A stretch of 64,000 bases of DNA from Viola odorata (GCA_963691705.1 OY829542.1:60350427-60414426); one strand, 5' to 3'; counted from the stretch's first letter, positions 11,856 through 23,366 are shown. The notes: a model not told the origin generated them from the sequence alone. Numbers and translations are program-made.

Positions 11856-12531
11856 TAATAGCATAAAGACCCCCTGTACTATTTTTTAAAACAGAAACCT
11901 TCCCTGTACTTTAAAAAGTCAAATTGACCTCCCCTGTACTATCGGTCAGAAGCATTCCATTGGTCTGTACCAGTCAAACTAACAAACTTCACTTTTTGAC
12001 CGTTGACTTTGATTAAAATATTCAAAAAAATTATAAAAAATTCAAAAAAAATGTAAAAAATCCAAAACAAATGTAAAAAATTGTAAAAAATCCCAAAAAA
12101 ATGTATAAATTCTATAAAAAAAATTATGTAACCTAAAAATCCAGAAAAAAATGTAAAATTAAAAAAAAATAAAAAAAAGTTAATTAATCTAAAAATTTAG
12201 AAAAAATATAAAATTGGAATTTTTACATTTTTTTGGAAATTTTTACAATTTTTTGGATTTATTAATTTTTTTTGAATTTTTACATTTCTTTGGGAATTTT
12301 TAAAATTTTTTTATAGAATTTTTACATTTTTTTTGAGATTTTTTACATTTTTTTTGGATTTTTTACAATTTTTCTGAATATTTTATTTAAAGTCAACGGT
12401 CAACACTAACGGTCTGTTAGACCAAGCAAATGTTTCTGACCGATAGTACAGGGGAGGTCAATTTGACCTTTTGAAGTACAGGGGAGGTTTCTATTTTAAA
12501 AAATAGTACAGGGGGTTTTTATGCTATTATA
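11856..12531. mobile_element. Foldback/MITE-like element 2 in intron 2
   Basis: Long terminal inverted repeats of roughly 100 bp: the left begins TAATAGCATAAAGACCCCCT and the right ends with its near-complement, followed inward by matching CTGTACTATTTTTTAAAA and AGTCAAATTGACC blocks. The core is built from A- and T-rich short repeats (AAAAAATGTAAAAAAT and complements), so transcripts would fold into one long hairpin. It resembles element 1 in style but not in sequence. Superfamily unresolved. Confidence 0.65.
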
Positions 12532-13085
12532 ATTTTAGAGCAAGTATTTTCGCTTTTTTTTTCATCTTTTACTTTATGTAATATTTTTTTTAAAGATAAA
12601 ATATCATGGTGATTATTTATTGTGTCAATCATCATTTTAGATATCGGGTCGATCAAATTATGTAAAAATTAACAGTAAAGTGCATCAACGCTAATAATAT
12701 TTGATTGGATATGGGGGTAAATTGAGAGCAACCAAATATGATTTTGAATTTTGCAATAAAACTACACAAACCTTCCACTCAGGGCATTCATCTCTTTGAA
12801 ATTCGTTCCACCAAAATGATTCATAAAAGTACTCTTCCCTGAAATCTGAATAAGTTAGTTTTCTTAATTGAAAATAAAAGGGAAAAAAACCCAAAAAGAA
12901 TGAAGGAAGCATAAGAACAAGATACCGCTGCTTTGCGGGCCAATGATGGCGATGAGGGCATAGTCGACGCCGCACTTGGAAAAGTTAGTGGCGGTGATGA
13001 AGTTGTGGACTCCGTTGTCGCTGAACTCCCCATTCCCGTCAATCAGCTGATAACTGTGGCAGCCTTTCTGCGTCGGCGACGTCAT

Positions 13086-13734
13086 TTTTTTTCCTTCTTC
13101 GTTTTTCTTTGTTTTTCGATTCCAAAGCGAATGTTGTACGAGAGACAGAAACTTCCGAAGGAAAGAAACTGCATATAACAAGAGCAAGAAACGCAGCAGT
13201 TGACTTGACTCTTGTAGCTAGCAAAAAGTAATGCATATTTAATTGATTAAACATATTACAAGACCATACGTTATATGGATAAAGTTTGAACGAGTCACAT
13301 AGTTTAATTTATGAAAAGTTAGAGTGAATAATATAAAAAATTTATATTTGTGTAAAAGGAAAAATTTAACAGCAACTTAATATATTCGTGATTTATTTTC
13401 CTAATAGGATTATTGTACTCATTTTATATTAATGAATAAATAAAAAGAATTTAAAATTTATACAATTTATAACTTAAGATAAGTTATATAAACATATTAG
13501 AATCAATTGATTCAAAGAGTCAGCCAAACATCATCATGTATTATTAAAGTGATATAGTATATAATAAATTAAGCTCATTTCCAACTAGACATAAAAATAA
13601 TAATACACACAAAAATAAATAATTACATTAAAACATTCTAATTTCAGAAAACATGCCTCTCAATGTAAGGGCGTATAAAAGTGCATTAGGATTACCATAA
13701 TATATTTTCAATCCTTTAATCAGTGATTAACAGT
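13086..13734. other. 5' flank of RHD3-like copy A
   Basis: Sequence upstream of the ATG at 13085 (minus strand). It should hold the 5' UTR and promoter. I see AT-rich runs but no TATA box I would defend. Confidence 0.35.
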
Positions 13735-13835
13735 CTAATTCGGCGTCGTTTGCTTAATTTCTTCTACATAAGCTAATCTAGTTGTGAACTTTCTTCGAAG
13801 TTCGAACCACCGTCCATTGCTCTCACGGAGCCCAC
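13735..13835 (-). pseudogene. Possible orphan terminal exon of an unknown gene
   Basis: On the minus strand a good acceptor (CCTTGTTTGGCTTGCAG) is followed by an open run of 32 codons, GLRESNGRWFELRRKF then TTRLAYVEEIKQTTPN, ending in TAG. The mix of residues looks coding. Any upstream exons would lie across the Ogre-like insertion, beyond 44393, and I found none there. I do not recognise the protein. It may be chance. Confidence 0.3.
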
Positions 13836-13892
13836 CTGCAAGCCAAACAAGGACACTTACTTACAAAAATGGAATGGAAAATGATTCATAGC

Positions 13893-16658
13893 TGTTGCTA
13901 CCAGTTTTTTAACACGTTTCACACGCATTTCATTTGGTTTTAATCAGTACCGTCATTTTTTCGTTAGTTGCTATTATTTGTGTTTTACGGTGATATTTTC
14001 ATTGTTTCTTTTGTGTTTATTATTATTTATTGTTTTTTATTATTATTTTTATTATTATTTATTATTTTATTTTATTATTTATTGTTTTTTTAGTCGAGTC
14101 GTTATCGGTACTAATTAGGTTTGTTCGAGTCTTTAATCCAACCAGAGCAGGTAAATTATTCCTTACATTTTTATTCCCTCGCCCATCCGGTCACTACCTC
14201 GTGTCTCCCCATTTTTCTATTCTCGTCCGACCAAGCCCGCTCCTACCCATCATCTGATTTTTCAATCAATTAACCCATACTACCTCCCTAATTAAAAGGG
14301 TTAATCACCCCATTCGAACGAGGGAGCTAAAAAAAAAACTCAATCCCTCTCCCTCTGCCAAAACTAGCTAATCCCGTCTCCCTCTCCCGAAATTAATCCC
14401 TCTCCTTCGTTCAGTTAATCAACCCAACCCAATCAGCCCCCAAAAATCAGTCAATCCTCACGGCCAAACCCATTCCAAAACAGCCCCAAACCGCCACCCA
14501 AACCAAACCAAAATCAGTCAACACTGCCCACGCCGATCACCATCAACCACCCAATCATCAAACCACCACTGCCCTCTCAATCTCTCAACCCGAACCGCCA
14601 CCCAAACCAAACCAAAATCACTGCCGCCCACGCCGATCACCATCAACCACCCAATCATCAAACCACCACTGCCCTCTCAATCTCTCAACCCAAACCGCCA
14701 CCCAAACCAAACCAAAATCACTGCCGCCCAGCCGAATCAACCCAAACCAGCCACTACCACCACCCAAACCACCACCAAAACCAACCCCAAATAAACGCCT
14801 CTGCTGCCCAAATTAATTAAACCACAAAATAGAACATCACCTTTCATTCCCGGTTCTTCCCCACAATCCCGATTTATCATCTCTGCTCCCAGTCACCCAC
14901 TGCTCCGGCCGCCGCGCTCCACTCCAGTAGCCGTCTGATTCGCCGCAACCCCCTGCTGCTCCGCCGCGTGTGCTTTCTCCTCCGGACCAGCAGCACTCCG
15001 TAACTTCTTGCTTCTTTTTCCTTTGTTTGCTTGTTGTTTGTGCTTGCTTTGCTGTTGTGTTTGTGCTTATTTTGCAGGGGTTTCGGGTTGAGGAGAAGGA
15101 ATGGGTTAGCCGCCGGCGGCTGAAGCAAAGAAAAAGGAATGAAGGTGGAGCCGCCGGCGGCAGCAGAGAAGAGAAAGAGATGATAGGTTTAGGTTTAGGT
15201 TTCATGTATGCTTATTTTATGAATTGGGTTGTGGGCTTGGGCCGGCCAAAGGAAGAAAAGAAAGAAGATGGGCTGATGTGTTAGGCTGGCCCATTAGAGA
15301 GTTTTATTTATTTGTTCGTAATTTTGTGTGCATGCTTGTAATATTTATTTATATGTTTGCTTACTTATTTATTTTATGCTACTAATCAATTTGTGATGCA
15401 GGTATTCGAGGAGATTTTTATTAGTCGTTCTATTTGTTACATGATTGAATGCTTGATTATTTTAGAATTGCTAGATTTAAAATAAACTTTTTGCATAATA
15501 ATTAATTTATAATAATTTCACTTAAATCGACCCATGTTTGAACGAATTAGGTAGAAATACTCAACATTTTATTTTCTTTAAATGCATGAAATCTGAGCAG
15601 GATTAGTAATAAACATCGCTTATTAATTCAATTGCATGATTATTAATCACTAAAATCCTCAAGTCTTTTAATCCCTACAAATCAAAATGAATAAAATCAA
15701 CCCAAGAAAACTAAACGAAGTAGTAATCAAACATTAGGATTTAAATCTCTTCCGATAACTTAAGCTCCTCTAAATTTTTAGGATAGTAAATCACCAAAGA
15801 AAATAATCACTTGAAAGCGAAAAGATAGTAAGTGGGCCTTAAGCCCAACTCGTAGAAAATACCTCCATATTTTAATCTCTCTTTTAAATCTTTAAATGTT
15901 GAATGATCATTTAAATTATGCTTGTTTCGTGTGCGGCTTCGACCCCACGATTGTTTTAATTTATGCTATATTGACGAATGTGTTATGTGCGCGGCTTCGA
16001 CCCCACTTCCCGGTTTTTCTCTTTTCAACGTGTTTTTCTCGCATTCATGAAAATGGTACTTTGCTAGTCTACGCATGCTAGAATCACTTAGTAAATAGGT
16101 TAATCATATGCATAGGCCCTATGATGATAGTGATCCATCGTTATTCACTAGGATCATCGCTTTGGTAAAGATTAATAAAATGGTAGTAATCTCACCTAAT
16201 CAATTTTGCATGTAATCGGACTAATTTTGAACTCGGCTAAATATAATCGGAATGGGTATGCAACCAACCTTTTTATCTTTTAGAGGGTAAAATGTTATTT
16301 TCTGTTTAAACAACTCGACAATAATTAGGATAAAATCAATCCAACAGACTTAAAAACTAAAGCGATGATTCCCTTCTGAGGACCCAATTACTTGTTTTCA
16401 ACATGATTTTTAAACACCTCTTTTAGAACCGGTAACCTTTTTAGGATGAGACTTGGGTGCCTAACACCTTCCCAAGTCCATAATACGACCCCGAACCATC
16501 GTTCTCGGGTTTAGACCCTTTTCTTTTGTGCCTTAGTTTTTATTTTATTTTCTTCTTTTTCGGACTTTTTAGGTTTCCCTAAACCTTAGAATTAGGGTGG
16601 CGACTTCATTGTTATGTGATTTCATTGCGTCCCAAATTTCGCTCGCGACGGTGCGACA
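13893..16658 (+). repeat. Ogre-like LTR 1 (left)
   Basis: The 2766-bp repeat begins TGTTGCTACC and ends GTGCGACA. It contains a pyrimidine/CCAAACC-rich stretch with three copies of a 100-104 bp direct repeat (14491 to about 14735), each starting CCGCCACCCAAACC. I found one base where it differs from the other two LTRs: T at 14222, C in the others. Confidence 0.93.
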
Positions 16659-16661
16659 GTT

Positions 16662-16680
16662 TGGCGACTTCACTGGGGAC
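16662..16680 (+). promoter_or_regulatory. Primer-binding site (tRNA-Arg), unit 1
   Basis: TGGCGACTTCACTGGGGAC lies 3 bp after the LTR. It is complementary, with about one mismatch, to the 3' end of a plant tRNA-Arg (..CCAGTGGAGTCGCCA), the primer used by Ogre-type elements. It would start minus-strand DNA synthesis. Confidence 0.85.
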
Positions 16681-17136
16681 TTTTTGGGTCGAAGCCGGTA
16701 TTGTTTGTTTGAGGTGTTTATTTGTATTATTTGATTATTTATTCGCTTTAATATCAACTGTTGTATTCTCACTCGCATTTCACGCATAATGCCCTTTCGC
16801 CGGGCCTTCCCAAATAGGATTAGGATGGTATTAGTGATGCCCTGAGGACTTGGGTCCCAGTCAGCTTTCATGAACCCTAACTCGGATTCGAACCCCTAAA
16901 TGGGTGAGCGCCCCGATTCTTTTGTGTTTCGGTCAGCAATCACGTATCCATTTACTGAGGGACCACTTCTTGGTATCGTCCGGGAGCCTTTCAGCCAGTT
17001 AGAAGTAGTTGGAGTTACCTAAGCATGTGCATCACAATCGCGTGTGTGTTGTTTGAAGTGATCCCCTATTGTCATAATTCTCTTTTTTTATGTATCCATT
17101 AAACCTTGTCATTATTGAATTATTTTGTGTATTGAT

Positions 17137-18927
17137 ATGTTTGCTAACACATGTTTAGCATTTGCAACAGGACCCATCTTGCTTATTCGTCCGATGGCTG
17201 TACCCACTATGCTTTCACTTGATGCTTTTGGGAAAAAGAGTTACGATAATCAGTTGATACATGGGGACATGTTAGAACCGGGTTTTGTGTCGGATGTCAT
17301 GACCAAGGTTAGCGCGGAGAAGGTAGAGTTTGATGTTACAAAGATCAAGGAATTGAGAAATGAGCTTACTGTTGATGAGAAAACGCAATTCCAATACAAG
17401 TATGGGAAACTGTTAATGCTATTAGATGTGAAGGTTGACCTAAGCTGCATCCGAGCAGCTCTACAATTCTGGGACCCTTACTACCGATGTTTCTCCTTCG
17501 ACAAAGGAATAGATTTGACTCCTACTCTAGAGGAATACGCCGCATTATTATGCTTTTCTCCCCCGGTATCATGTATTTACCAGAATGTTCTTGTTAAGTC
17601 TGTTAGCGTCAAATCGAGCTTGGACAAATTGGTGGGGGTCCCAACTCGTTGGAGAAATGAGAATTATGCGTGGGGTTGGTCAGATATCGTCAATCAATTT
17701 CATTTATCCCAAGGGGAGAGGCGGTTGAAGGTCCTAGCCTTCGCCATAATGGGTTTAGTATTACTTCCTAAGATGAAGGATTGTGTTGACTTTGAAGCGG
17801 CTAATGTGTTTCATGAGATGGAAAGGAATAAAATCAACCCTACAACAGCTATTCTGGCGGAGACATTTCGGTCCCTAGATCTTTGCAGACGGACCGGAAA
17901 AGGAAAACTCACTTGTTGCACTCAACTCTTAACTGTATGGTTGATTAGCCACTTCAAGCAAGCACCGAGTCAGTCTTTGTTTACTCCAAGCTATCTAGGC
18001 ATGGATCCCTTGGTGAAGGTCATTAGGGGAATGGGCCAAACAGTAGCCGTAGATAAATGGAAAATGGAAGATAAAGAGACCTGGGTTAACCGATTTCTGA
18101 ATCTTTCCGAAGAAGATATCGACAGACACGCCAAATGGTTGCGGATTGCTAATCCTATTGTGAGTTGTGGGGGCTTATTATGGGTCCCATTGATCGGAGT
18201 AAGGGGATGCGTGCCTTATTGCCCAGCTCTAGTCTTTGGTCAGTTTTGCATCATCCCCGCCACTTTCGGTATGTCAATCTCAAGTCTTCCGCACTCAGGA
18301 GAAACTGATACTCTACGCCAGTATGTGAACGAATGGCGCACTCCATTTTGCCTTGAGGGGCATATTATTCCTACTCAACCAACAAAGGAATACTCAGAAT
18401 GGAGGAAAAACAGGATTAATGGACATGTTTTGCCCCTCCCAGAAAATAGGAAGCCTACGGAAGAAGAAAGTGAATGCCATGCCAATACGGAGGTTAGTTA
18501 TGTGGCTTATGCCCAATTGATGGGGCAATTGCAAGTAGTGAAAGAAGGACGAGATCTGGTGATAAAAGAGAGGGATAATCTCTTAATGGACAAGACGGAT
18601 TTGGAGCATAAGATACGTGGACTGGAGAAGCGTGATAGTGAGAACATACGAAGGAACCTTAGAGACCGAAGGATAGCCAATGAGAATTTTAGAAGGAGAA
18701 TGAAAGAAGAAGTCAATAAAAGGGAGATTTCAAGCGCTTTGGTCCGAGAGAAAGATGCGATGATTGGGATTTTGACTGATCGCCTCAAAGAAACAACCAG
18801 CATGGATGGAGAGAATCAAGTCTTGCGAGCTCGAGTAGCGGTTCTAGAAGCTGAAGTGAAGAAGAAGGTTGCTTTGATGGAGCAGATAGGAGAAAATGTC
18901 ACCAGCAGTCAAGCCTCAAAATGTTGA
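17137..18927 (+). CDS. Ogre-type ORF1, unit 1 (plant-mobile-domain-like, coiled coil)
   Basis: An extra ORF between the PBS and gag, a hallmark of Ogre-like elements; its role is unknown. Up to 596 residues if read from the first ATG at 17137. The ATG at 17194 has a better context (CCGATGG) and may be the true start. Residues about 80-420 resemble the plant-mobile-domain-like region (DUF7745 type) seen in such ORFs: LDVKVDLSCIRAALQFWDP, LTPTLEEYAALL and ERRLKVLAFAIMG. From about residue 455 on the protein is charged and heptad-like (VKEGRDLVIKERDNLLMDK), predicting a coiled coil to the end. It could bind nucleic acid or partner proteins, but that is inference. The protein is identical in unit 2. 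Confidence 0.7.
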   Translation: MFANTCLAFATGPILLIRPMAVPTMLSLDAFGKKSYDNQLIHGDMLEPGFVSDVMTKVSAEKVEFDVTKIKELRNELTVDEKTQFQYKYGKLLMLLDVKVDLSCIRAALQFWDPYYRCFSFDKGIDLTPTLEEYAALLCFSPPVSCIYQNVLVKSVSVKSSLDKLVGVPTRWRNENYAWGWSDIVNQFHLSQGERRLKVLAFAIMGLVLLPKMKDCVDFEAANVFHEMERNKINPTTAILAETFRSLDLCRRTGKGKLTCCTQLLTVWLISHFKQAPSQSLFTPSYLGMDPLVKVIRGMGQTVAVDKWKMEDKETWVNRFLNLSEEDIDRHAKWLRIANPIVSCGGLLWVPLIGVRGCVPYCPALVFGQFCIIPATFGMSISSLPHSGETDTLRQYVNEWRTPFCLEGHIIPTQPTKEYSEWRKNRINGHVLPLPENRKPTEEESECHANTEVSYVAYAQLMGQLQVVKEGRDLVIKERDNLLMDKTDLEHKIRGLEKRDSENIRRNLRDRRIANENFRRRMKEEVNKREISSALVREKDAMIGILTDRLKETTSMDGENQVLRARVAVLEAEVKKKVALMEQIGENVTSSQASKC

Positions 18928-19518
18928 TTTATTTTAACGGTTGTACTACTTTAACGGTGTTTTACTTTGGATGTACCTTTTTCAAATGATTGGTTACAAT
19001 CAAATGAATGATGGTTATTTCTTCTTCATGGATGGTTACCATTCGCAACTGCTTGACCTTTCCTTTCATTTGTGTCGCTTGCTTCGATGCCTCTCTTTTA
19101 TTTCCTTTTTTGAGAATGAATGAAAAGTTCCCTTTGTGATTTCAAGAATGAGGTTTATTTTACGATCCTAGGTTGAGTTTGGATTTTGGAAAAGAACGTA
19201 AGGGGCGGGGACCCTAACCTTGATAAAGGTTAGGAAAGGCTGTCAATTACGAGATCTTCCATCTTCCATCTTGATCAAGGAATCGTCAATATATGTTTCC
19301 CCTTTTCCCTTGCGAATGAATAGAAGTTTTCCTAGTCTCCTTCGTCAGCGTGATGGCTTCATGTTCCTTTCCTCCGAATCTCAAAAGTATCAAGTGAAAG
19401 ATCGAAGAGGAGCCGGAGATTTGAATAAGCAGAGTGGAGTCCTCGAGTTAGCATTTCTGTTTGTTATTATTATTACTGTTTATGAAAATTAACATTTAAC
19501 TTTTCTCTTTGTTTTCAG

Positions 19519-22500
19519 AAAAAGATAGCTCCCAAGAAAAGAACTATTCCTCAAAAGCTCCACGCTACCAGACTTCAAACACGGAAAATGGCAGAACTAG
19601 TTATGACGGATAACGCCTTCGAAGCAAAGATAGCGGAACTGGAGGAGCAACTTCGAACTACCAGGGAACGGGCACTCCAAGCCGAGAAAGAGCGGGATGA
19701 GATGATGCTTGCTAAGACCCGGGTCAATCCTGAAGGGCCAACCCCTGACTATCCGCCTGGTTTTCACCCCTCTTCCAATCATATGACTGGACCTGTGTTT
19801 TCATCTGTTGCCGCCGGATCATCCTTTTCTCAACCATCTTCCAGTCAGGGGGTCCAGTGGAAGTGGCAAAATCCTTTCCTTAGTTTCAACTCATTCACCA
19901 CGCCGGCCGTCACGAGTACTGTTGTTAGCACATTGGGACCATGGGGCCCACCTCCTAATCCTTCTCTTGTTGATCTCACTCTCAGTTCTGGCAAAAATCA
20001 GGATCGCTCCGAATTTCAGTATGATCAACCAACTCAAAGCAACCCTACTTAGTTTGCAACTCCTGAATTCTCAAGAATTCTATTCCCTAAGGGGAATCAG
20101 ACCCAACCACAGGTTTCTTTTGAGCAGCCACCAACCATTGGTTTCAGCCCCATTAAAACCGAAGGGCCAAGTCATGATAGGTTGAACTTGCTGGAAGAAA
20201 GGTTAAGGGCTGTGGAAGGAGCGGATCCCTTTGATCCTATGGGTCCCGCTGATATGTGCATGGTACCAGGAATCATGATGCCCCTGAACTTCAAAATTCC
20301 TGAATTTGAGAAGTATACTGGAATCGAATGCCCCAAGACTCATCTCAGAATCTACTGTAACAAGATGTCTGAAGTGATACATAATGAACCTCTATTGATC
20401 CACCTGTTTAGAGAAAGCTTAGCCAAGTACGCTTTGACTTGGTACATGGGTTTGGACAGAATCAAGATCCGGACGTGGAGGGATTTGTCTGATGCATTCC
20501 TGAAACAATACAAGTTTAATACGGAAGTGGCACCTGACCGTTCAGATTTGCAGAACATGGAAAAGAGGGATAATGAAATGGTGAAAGCTTACGCTCAAAG
20601 ATGGAGAGAGCTAGCTGCAAGGATTTACCCCCCTTTGAATGATAAGGAGCTTGTGTCCATTTTTGTGAACACTTTCAAGTCCCCCTATTACACGTATCTG
20701 ATTTCCAACCCCTCTAGTAGCTTTTCCGACATGGTCCTAGTTGCTGAAAGAGTTGAACAGGGAATTAAGTCCGGAAGGATTATTGTTCCTACACCTGAGG
20801 TGACACCTAAGAAAACACCTATCACCAAGAAAGATGTTAGCTTTGTTTCCCCCCAGCCAACTTATCAAAAACCTTTTCCGCCACCTCCACCCTATTCTTC
20901 ACCCCCACCATACCCTTTCCCATCACCACCACCACCACCATCACTATATCAACCTCCTTTCTTCCCCCCGATGCCTGTGGCCAATGTGGCTCCTCAGTAC
21001 CCAGCATCATTTCCACCTTTCCCATCACCCCCACCACAAATGCCGCAACCTCCGCAACCAAGACCATATAACCCACCAAAGAACCCAAACAACCAAAATA
21101 ATCGCTGGAACCAAGAACCATTACCACCTCTTCCTATTCCTTTGGGGGAAATATACAAACATCTTCTAGCGGCAGGGCAGATTGCACCTACTCCAATCCA
21201 ACCCTTCCAACCTCCTTACCCAAAATGGTATGACCCAAATGCAAGATGCGAGTACCATGCTGGAGCCCCAGGGCACACCCTAGAGAATTGTACCGCTTTC
21301 AAGGGCAAAGTTCACCATCTGATTAAATGTGGTTGGATCTCTTTTGAAGGGCTAGCCAAAGGACCTAACACGACCACCAACCCTCTTCCGAACCATGCTC
21401 CAGGAGGTGGAGGAGTGAACGTTGTTTCCATGGAGGAAGTTGTTAACCTTTCTCCTTCAATATTGGGATTACCTCGAAAGGAGCTTTTTCATGCACTAGC
21501 TCAAGGAGGGTATCTTCAGCAATCCGAAAATAGCAGTTGTTTGTTTTGCCCGAGGGCAAGAAAACATGGAATCCAAGATTGTGCAATCTTCTTGCAGAAG
21601 GTGGAACAGTTAATGGATTTTGGGATTATTCAGATTGAGAAGAGGACTTATGCGGCCGAAGAGGTTGGTGTCATTGAGGATGGTTTTAATTCCCCTTATT
21701 CCTTTGAATACGTATCCCAAACTGGAGCCTCCACCATGGCCCCACCCAAGTTAGTCTTCAAGTTTGCTCAGAATACTCCTACTAGGGATTTGCACGCCGT
21801 TCCTTTCAATTATGGGTATGAAGTTGTCACTACCCCTCCTTTTGTTGCACCAACAGGGCCAGTCATGGGTGAAACTTCTAATATTGGGGGCATGACTCGG
21901 AGTGGGAGGTGTTATACCCCTGAAAAAGTTGAGCAACAGAGGCAAGCTAAGGGAAAGAGCCCGATGTTACCTGAGAAGACAACTGAGAAAGTACAGGAAA
22001 TGAACAAACCTGTGTCGGAAGAGGATGCAACTGAATTTTTGAAGATCATGAAGCAAAGCGAATTCAGTATCCTTGAGCAGTTGAAGAAAACCCCAGCCCG
22101 TATCTCTATCATGGAGTTAATCCTTACTTCAGAACCCCATCGCCAAGCCCTTTTGAAGGTGTTGAATGAAGCCTTTGTAACTAAGGATATTACTGTGGAA
22201 GGGGTAGGAAACCTAATTGGGAGAATTCAAGCAGTAAGTAGTATTACATTTTCTGAAGAAGAGATGGACCCAGCTGGGACTGGTCATAACAAAGCCCTCT
22301 ACATCACGGTGGAATGCAAGGGCCATGTTGTAGCAAAGGCTTTGATTGACAACGGGTCTGCACTGAATGTCCTACCCAAACATGTCCTTGAACAGTTGCC
22401 TGTTGATATATCTCACATGAAGCCAAGTGGGATGATGGCTAGAGCTTTTGATGGTACTATCCGAGAAATCATTGGAAATATTGATTTGGATGTGGTTATT

Positions 22501-23064
22501 GGCCCCCACACTTTCACTTTAACCTTCCAAGTGATGGAAATCCGACCTGCTTATAGTATGCTTCTGGGACGACCATGGATCCACTCAGCCGGAGCTGTTC
22601 CTTCTTCCTTACATCAATGCATCAAGTATGTGATGGATGGTGTCCTCGTCACGATAAAAGCGGAGGAAGCTTTGATCTTGGCTAAGCATTCTTCTGTGCC
22701 CTACATTGAGACTACTGAAGCTTTGGAGAGTTCATTCCAAGCTTTCGAGATCGTAAATGCTGATTGGATAAGAGCAGGATCGCCTATTCCTGCGCCTAAG
22801 ACAGCCATAATGACTGCCAAGGTGATGCTGAAGGATGGTTTCCAGTTTGAAAAAGGGATCGGAGCTAAGTTACAAGGATCGAAGAGCTTTGGAGACCGTT
22901 TTGGTTTAGGGTACAAGCCAAGCAAGGCTGATTTTGATAGGGTCTCTAAAGAAAAGAAGGGGAGGAGTCTCGCTAAGTTGTTCGGGCGTGTCCTGCCAAG
23001 TACAAAGATGGTTATCCCTCACATCAGGGTGACATTCCCTTTTGCATCCGAAGTCATCAACTAA
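19519..23064 (+). pseudogene. gag-protease of Ogre-like unit 1, broken by a nonsense codon
   Basis: The frame is open from a likely splice acceptor (TTCTCTTTGTTTTCAG, ending 19518) through the first ATG at 19588. A TAG at 20050-20052 interrupts it, where unit 2 has CAG. After the stop the frame continues to TAA at 23062. Domains match unit 2: capsid (Retrotrans_gag), proline-rich linker, two Cys/His knuckles, aspartic protease with the DNGS active site and a G-patch-like segment. The single C-to-T change ends translation after 154 residues, so unit 1 alone should not make capsid. Four other residues differ from unit 2 in this frame. Confidence 0.85.
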
Positions 23065-23366
23065 AGCTCTATCATGGTCAAAGCAACTTCGGACTTCCAC
23101 ATTTGTACTCTTGGAGAAGAAGAACCGTCTCACAGTTCATTCATTTCCGTGAAGAAGTCTGGGGAGCTGGTGGGCAACTGGACCGCTACTGTGCTTCCTG
23201 ACGTCTCTATGTAATTTCTTTTTTTCAAAACATGCATCCATGGTTTTTAATTTCCCTAAACGGAGAGAACTCTTTTGTAGAGCTTATGCTCCCTTTTGTC
23301 GTATTAATATAACTATGCGGTTTCCTTTCCAAATATCTTTTTGTTTCTTGTATTTCCATTTTCAGG
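23065..23366 (+). other. Protease-RT junction with candidate 155-bp intron, unit 1
   Basis: After the TAA at 23062 the same frame stays open for 48 codons. At 23211 a donor-like GTAATT begins, and at 23365 an acceptor (TATTTCCATTTTCAG) ends. Removing 23211-23365 joins this frame in phase to the ATG of the RT frame at 23367. The TAA at 23062 would still remain. Ogre elements are known to carry an intron at this junction, so splicing is plausible, but the leftover stop needs readthrough or another donor. Confidence 0.5.

Larger units (their letters stand above)
304..13085 (-). pseudogene. RHD3-like: RHD3-like GTPase gene, copy A, 3'-truncated
   Basis: This is a member of the ROOT HAIR DEFECTIVE 3/Sey1 family, ER-membrane GTPases that fuse ER tubules. 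I rebuilt 17 exons by matching reading frame, splice sites and family order: 12926-13085, 12772-12838, 10362-10467, 10068-10138, 7245-7308, 6968-7033, 6798-6845, 6675-6737, 6517-6573, 6011-6154, 5538-5606, 5353-5444, 4404-4482, 4150-4315, 3973-4083, 3694-3821 and about 304-479. All phases agree and no exon has an internal stop. The start is the ATG at 13085. The P-loop GPQSSGKST is split by intron 1. [12 protein letters not shown] (G3), WCHDIGRQNAA and LRDKT (G4) are present. About 555 codons remain of the family's roughly 800, and the C-terminal membrane hairpin is absent because a gypsy fragment replaces exon 17's end. Introns 2, 4 and 16 are swollen by transposons. A shortened soluble product cannot be excluded. 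Confidence 0.85.

Noticed and set aside
12933..13178. Plus-strand 81-codon frame
   Set aside because: It is antisense to exon 1 of the RHD3-like gene, whose P-loop and splice donor fit the family exactly.
15186..15204. GGTTTAGGTTTAGGTTT as an interstitial telomere
   Set aside because: It is only about two and a half units and is not the plant TTTAGGG repeat. It is part of the LTR and is present in all three copies.
14837..15284. Open frames of 83-122 codons on both strands inside each Ogre LTR
   Set aside because: They overlap each other in GC-rich sequence, have no domains, and recur only because the LTR is repeated three times.
20834..21169. His/Pro-rich open frame overlapping gag, and similar antisense frames across gag and pol
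   Set aside because: They are shadows of the proline-rich linker and other coding parts of the real polyprotein.
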